The notes under the pieces are model-generated. The model had not been told where the DNA came from, ran no database searches, and saw nothing but the letters and a program-made list of their open reading frames with translations. From positions 1 to 14,578 of the forward strand of contig DAOVKD010000003.1 in NCBI GenBank assembly GCA_030631975.1: a DNA stretch of 14,578 nt, given 5' to 3'. This document shows, piece by piece, positions 12,662-14,578 of this stretch (its first letter is position 1; every line of letters starts with the position of its first letter). The position numbers were made by a program, and so were the translations under genes. Source of the DNA: Candidatus Woesearchaeota archaeon (GTDB lineage: Archaea > Nanobdellota > Nanobdellia > Woesearchaeales > GW2011-AR4).

Positions 12662-13675
12662 ATAAAACTTTTAATAACTGGCGGGTCTGGCTTCATTGGC
12701 AGCAACTTTATTAGGTATATCTTCAATAAGTATGAAGGTTATTCTATTATTAATTTAGATAAATTGACTTATGCCGGAAATCCTGATAACTTGAAAGATA
12801 TTGAGGAAAATAAAAATTATGAGTTTGTTAAAGGCGATGTTTGTGATAAAAATGTTGTCAAAAGCGCAATGAAAGGTTGTGATATGGTTCTGAATTTTGC
12901 TGCAGAAACCCATGTTGACAGGTCTATTGGGACACCAGAAGATTTCATAAATACAGATGTTTTTGGTACTTATGTTTTGCTTGAAGCAGCAAGAAATTTC
13001 AAAATAAAAAAATTCATTCAAATATCTACTGATGAAGTTTATGGTAGCATAGAAACAGGTTCTTTTGAAGAAACAGATGTTCTGAACCCAAGCAGTCCCT
13101 ATGCCGCAAGCAAGGCAGCTGCAGATCTTTTGGTAAATTCATATTTTGTTACTTATGGTGTGCCAACTCTCATTACAAGAAGTTCTAATAACTTTGGGTA
13201 TTATCAATATCCTGAGAAACTGATTCCTTTGTTTATTACTAATATTATTAAAAGTAAAAAAGTACCTTTGTATGGGGATGGGCTTAATATTAGAGATTGG
13301 ATTTACGTTTTGGATAATTGTGATGCAATTGATTTTATATTGCATAATGGAATTTTAGGTGAGATTTATAATATTGGAGCAGGAAATGAGAAAACAAATA
13401 TTAAAATAACAAAAACGATTTTGACAGAGCTTGGAAAGGATGAATCCTCTATTGAATATGTTAAAGATCGAGTAGGCCACGACAGAAGATATGCCTTGAA
13501 CTGTCAAAAGCTTAATAAACTTGGCTGGAAACCCAAATTTAAGTTTGAAGAAGCGTTAAAAGAAACTATTGACTGGTATAAAGAAAATAAAGGGTGGTGG
13601 GAAAAAATCAAATCAGGAGATTATTTGGAATATTATAAAAAACATTACAAAGAAAGGCATGGAATGAAGGGATAA
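12662..13675 (+). CDS. rmlB: dTDP-glucose 4,6-dehydratase
   Basis: This is an SDR dehydratase converting dTDP-glucose to dTDP-4-keto-6-deoxyglucose. From 12662 the product is 337 residues, the normal RmlB length, opening (M)KLLITGGSGFIGSNFIRYIF with the NAD motif. LDKLTYAGNPDNL, ETHVDRSIGTPEDF, the catalytic STDEVYGSI and YAASKAAADLLV follow. RSSNNFGYYQYPEKLIPLF, DGLNIRDWIYVLDNCDAI and VGHDRRYALNC are textbook RmlB blocks. A start at ATG 12764 would delete the whole cofactor motif and is rejected. The expected initiator is ATA at 12662, six bases after a GGTGG ribosome-binding-like site. Either AUA is used, or an ATG was lost by mutation or miscall. The rmlC stop is only 2 bases upstream and rmlA starts one base after the stop. 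Confidence 0.92.
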   Translation: MKLLITGGSGFIGSNFIRYIFNKYEGYSIINLDKLTYAGNPDNLKDIEENKNYEFVKGDVCDKNVVKSAMKGCDMVLNFAAETHVDRSIGTPEDFINTDVFGTYVLLEAARNFKIKKFIQISTDEVYGSIETGSFEETDVLNPSSPYAASKAAADLLVNSYFVTYGVPTLITRSSNNFGYYQYPEKLIPLFITNIIKSKKVPLYGDGLNIRDWIYVLDNCDAIDFILHNGILGEIYNIGAGNEKTNIKITKTILTELGKDESSIEYVKDRVGHDRRYALNCQKLNKLGWKPKFKFEEALKETIDWYKENKGWWEKIKSGDYLEYYKKHYKERHGMKG

Positions 13676-13676
13676 A

Positions 13677-14408
13677 ATGAAGGGAGTTATTTTATGCGGA
13701 GGATCAGGAACAAGGCTTAGCCCATTGACAGAAGTGACTAATAAACATTTATTGCCTGTCTTTAACAAGCCAATGATATACTACCCCTTACATACATTAA
13801 TAGATGCCGGGATAAAGGACATCCTGATTGTTACGGGAGGAAAAAATGTTGGTGATTTTCTTAGATTGCTTGGCTCAGGCAGAGACTGGGGAGCGAGATT
13901 TACTTATAGGTGCCAAGACGGCTCTGGCGGAATACCAGTTGCCCTAGGCTTAGCTAAAGAATTTGTCGGCAATGAAAAATTTGTCTGCATATTGGGAGAT
14001 AATATCATGGAAAAAAATATTCAAAAAGAAGTTAACGATTTCTCCAATAGTAAAAAAGGAGCAAAAATATTATTGCAGAAAGTCTACGATCCCGAAAGAT
14101 TTGGAGTAGCAGAAATCAAAGATGATAAACTATTAGCAACTTATGAAAAACCAAGCAAACCTGTAACAGATTTAGCAATTCTTGGAGTATATATGTTTGA
14201 TGATAAAGTATTTGACATCATTCCAAAATTAAGGCCTTCAAAAAGAAGAGAATTGGAGATTACAGGAGTTATTGACCATTATATCGAAAATGACAATGTG
14301 GATTATTCTATAATAGATGGTTTCTGGATTGATGCTGGGACTTTTGATAGTTTGTTTAAGGCAATACTATTCATCTCAGACAAGGAAAAAAATGATTCCT
14401 CTATTTAA
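13677..14408 (+). CDS. rmlA: Glucose-1-phosphate thymidylyltransferase
   Basis: This 243-residue enzyme joins dTTP and glucose-1-phosphate to make dTDP-glucose, the first step of the dTDP-sugar branch. The nucleotide-binding motif is VILCGGSGTRLSPLTEVTNK with HLLPVFNKPMIYYPLHTL after it. GRDWGARFTYRCQD, VCILGDNIMEKNI (metal aspartate near residue 108), TYEKPSKPVTDLAILGVYMF, KRRELEITGVIDHYI and GFWIDAGTFDSLFKA are all standard RmlA blocks. It is the short archaeal form, lacking the C-terminal region of roughly 290-residue bacterial RmlA. It begins one base after the rmlB stop, and its own 3' end overlaps the aminotransferase start by 17 bases, so the four genes are one tightly packed operon. 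Confidence 0.93.
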   Translation: MKGVILCGGSGTRLSPLTEVTNKHLLPVFNKPMIYYPLHTLIDAGIKDILIVTGGKNVGDFLRLLGSGRDWGARFTYRCQDGSGGIPVALGLAKEFVGNEKFVCILGDNIMEKNIQKEVNDFSNSKKGAKILLQKVYDPERFGVAEIKDDKLLATYEKPSKPVTDLAILGVYMFDDKVFDIIPKLRPSKRRELEITGVIDHYIENDNVDYSIIDGFWIDAGTFDSLFKAILFISDKEKNDSSI

Positions 14409-14578
14409 GCCGAGCTGCGGAAGAGAAGAAATAGAGGCAGTTACAGAAGTTCTGAAAAGCGGATGGTGGGGCTTAGGCAAAAAAACAGAAGAATTTGAGA
14501 GAAAATTTGCTGATTACATCGGGGCTAAATATGCTGTTTCTCTTAATTCTGCTACTGCAGCATTACATCTCTCATTAA
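14392..14578 (+). CDS. DegT/DnrJ/EryC1 aminotransferase, N-terminus only
   Basis: The frame from ATG 14392 stays open for 62 codons to the window edge and reads MIPLFKPSCGREEIEAVTEV, KSGWWGLGKKTEEFERKFAD, then YIGAKYAVSLNSATAALHLS. PLFKPSxGxEEIEAV, the W-GxGKKTEEFE block and the N-S-A-T-A-A-L-H-L cofactor-entry motif are the usual opening of PLP-dependent sugar aminotransferases (or, less often, dehydrases) acting on keto-deoxysugar nucleotides. The PLP lysine lies beyond the window. Placed after rmlCBA, it suggests a dTDP-linked amino sugar such as 4-amino-4,6-dideoxyhexose, but with rmlC present a separate use of the product, or an rmlD further downstream, is equally open. Confidence 0.88.
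   Translation, partial: MIPLFKPSCGREEIEAVTEVLKSGWWGLGKKTEEFERKFADYIGAKYAVSLNSATAALHLSL

Noticed and set aside
12764..13675. rmlB starting at the first ATG
   Set aside because: This would remove the TGGSGFIGSN cofactor motif, which is present and in frame just upstream.

Overview
The window looks like an AT-rich archaeal surface-polysaccharide (glycan) locus that has been partly broken up by mobile elements. The archaeal call rests mainly on promoters. Five genes have a TATA-box-like octamer centred about 22 to 27 bases upstream of the start codon, which is the geometry of leaderless archaeal transcripts, and no bacterial -35/-10 pairs were evident. The content (archaeal-type DDE transposase, DPM1-like GT2, GT-C membrane enzymes, AGA/AGG as the main arginine codons) agrees. 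The lineage cannot be fixed from this sequence; a DPANN or euryarchaeal genome would both fit.

Layout. (1) 1-2448, minus strand: an overlapping operon of a glucose-1-phosphate cytidylyltransferase-like enzyme, a CDP-glucose 4,6-dehydratase-like SDR and a GT4 glycosyltransferase cut by the left edge. (2) 2449-2522: a compact divergent leaderless promoter. (3) 2523-4792, plus: a second GT4 glycosyltransferase overlapping a NodB/WalW-type polysaccharide deacetylase. (4) 4782-6315, minus: a DPM1-like GT2 followed by a SAM methyltransferase carrying a one-base frameshift. (5) 6316-6685: a non-coding gap with a candidate structured RNA. (6) 6686-8500, plus: a large GT-C-like membrane protein. (7) 8501-9223: palindromes, then the N-terminal remnants of a methyltransferase and an NAD-dependent epimerase joined tail to tail. 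(8) 9230-10702, minus: a GT39/ArnT-like membrane glycosyltransferase. (9) 10739-12116: a complete but dead insertion sequence with 14-bp terminal inverted repeats and a 5-bp target duplication. It is itself interrupted by a small insertion of about 150 bp, and a 127-bp palindromic element lies next to it. (10) 12161-14578, plus: a dTDP-sugar operon rmlC-rmlB-rmlA followed by a DegT/DnrJ/EryC1 aminotransferase cut by the right edge.

How it fits together. Two activation routes start from glucose-1-phosphate: a CDP branch giving CDP-4-keto-6-deoxyglucose, and a dTDP branch giving dTDP-4-keto-6-deoxyglucose and its 3,5-epimer. A DegT aminotransferase after rmlA, with no rmlD in view, leaves open whether the dTDP product is rhamnose or an amino sugar. 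The GT4 enzymes would build a lipid-linked glycan. The GT2 would make a polyprenyl-phosphate sugar donor, and the GT-C enzymes would use such donors outside the membrane. The deacetylase and methyltransferase would decorate the chain.

I did not find a clearly new multi-gene system. The most notable items are the candidate RNA at 6461-6533, an rmlB that apparently lacks a standard start codon, the tail-to-tail gene fragments, and the nested dead mobile elements whose excision restores a reading frame.
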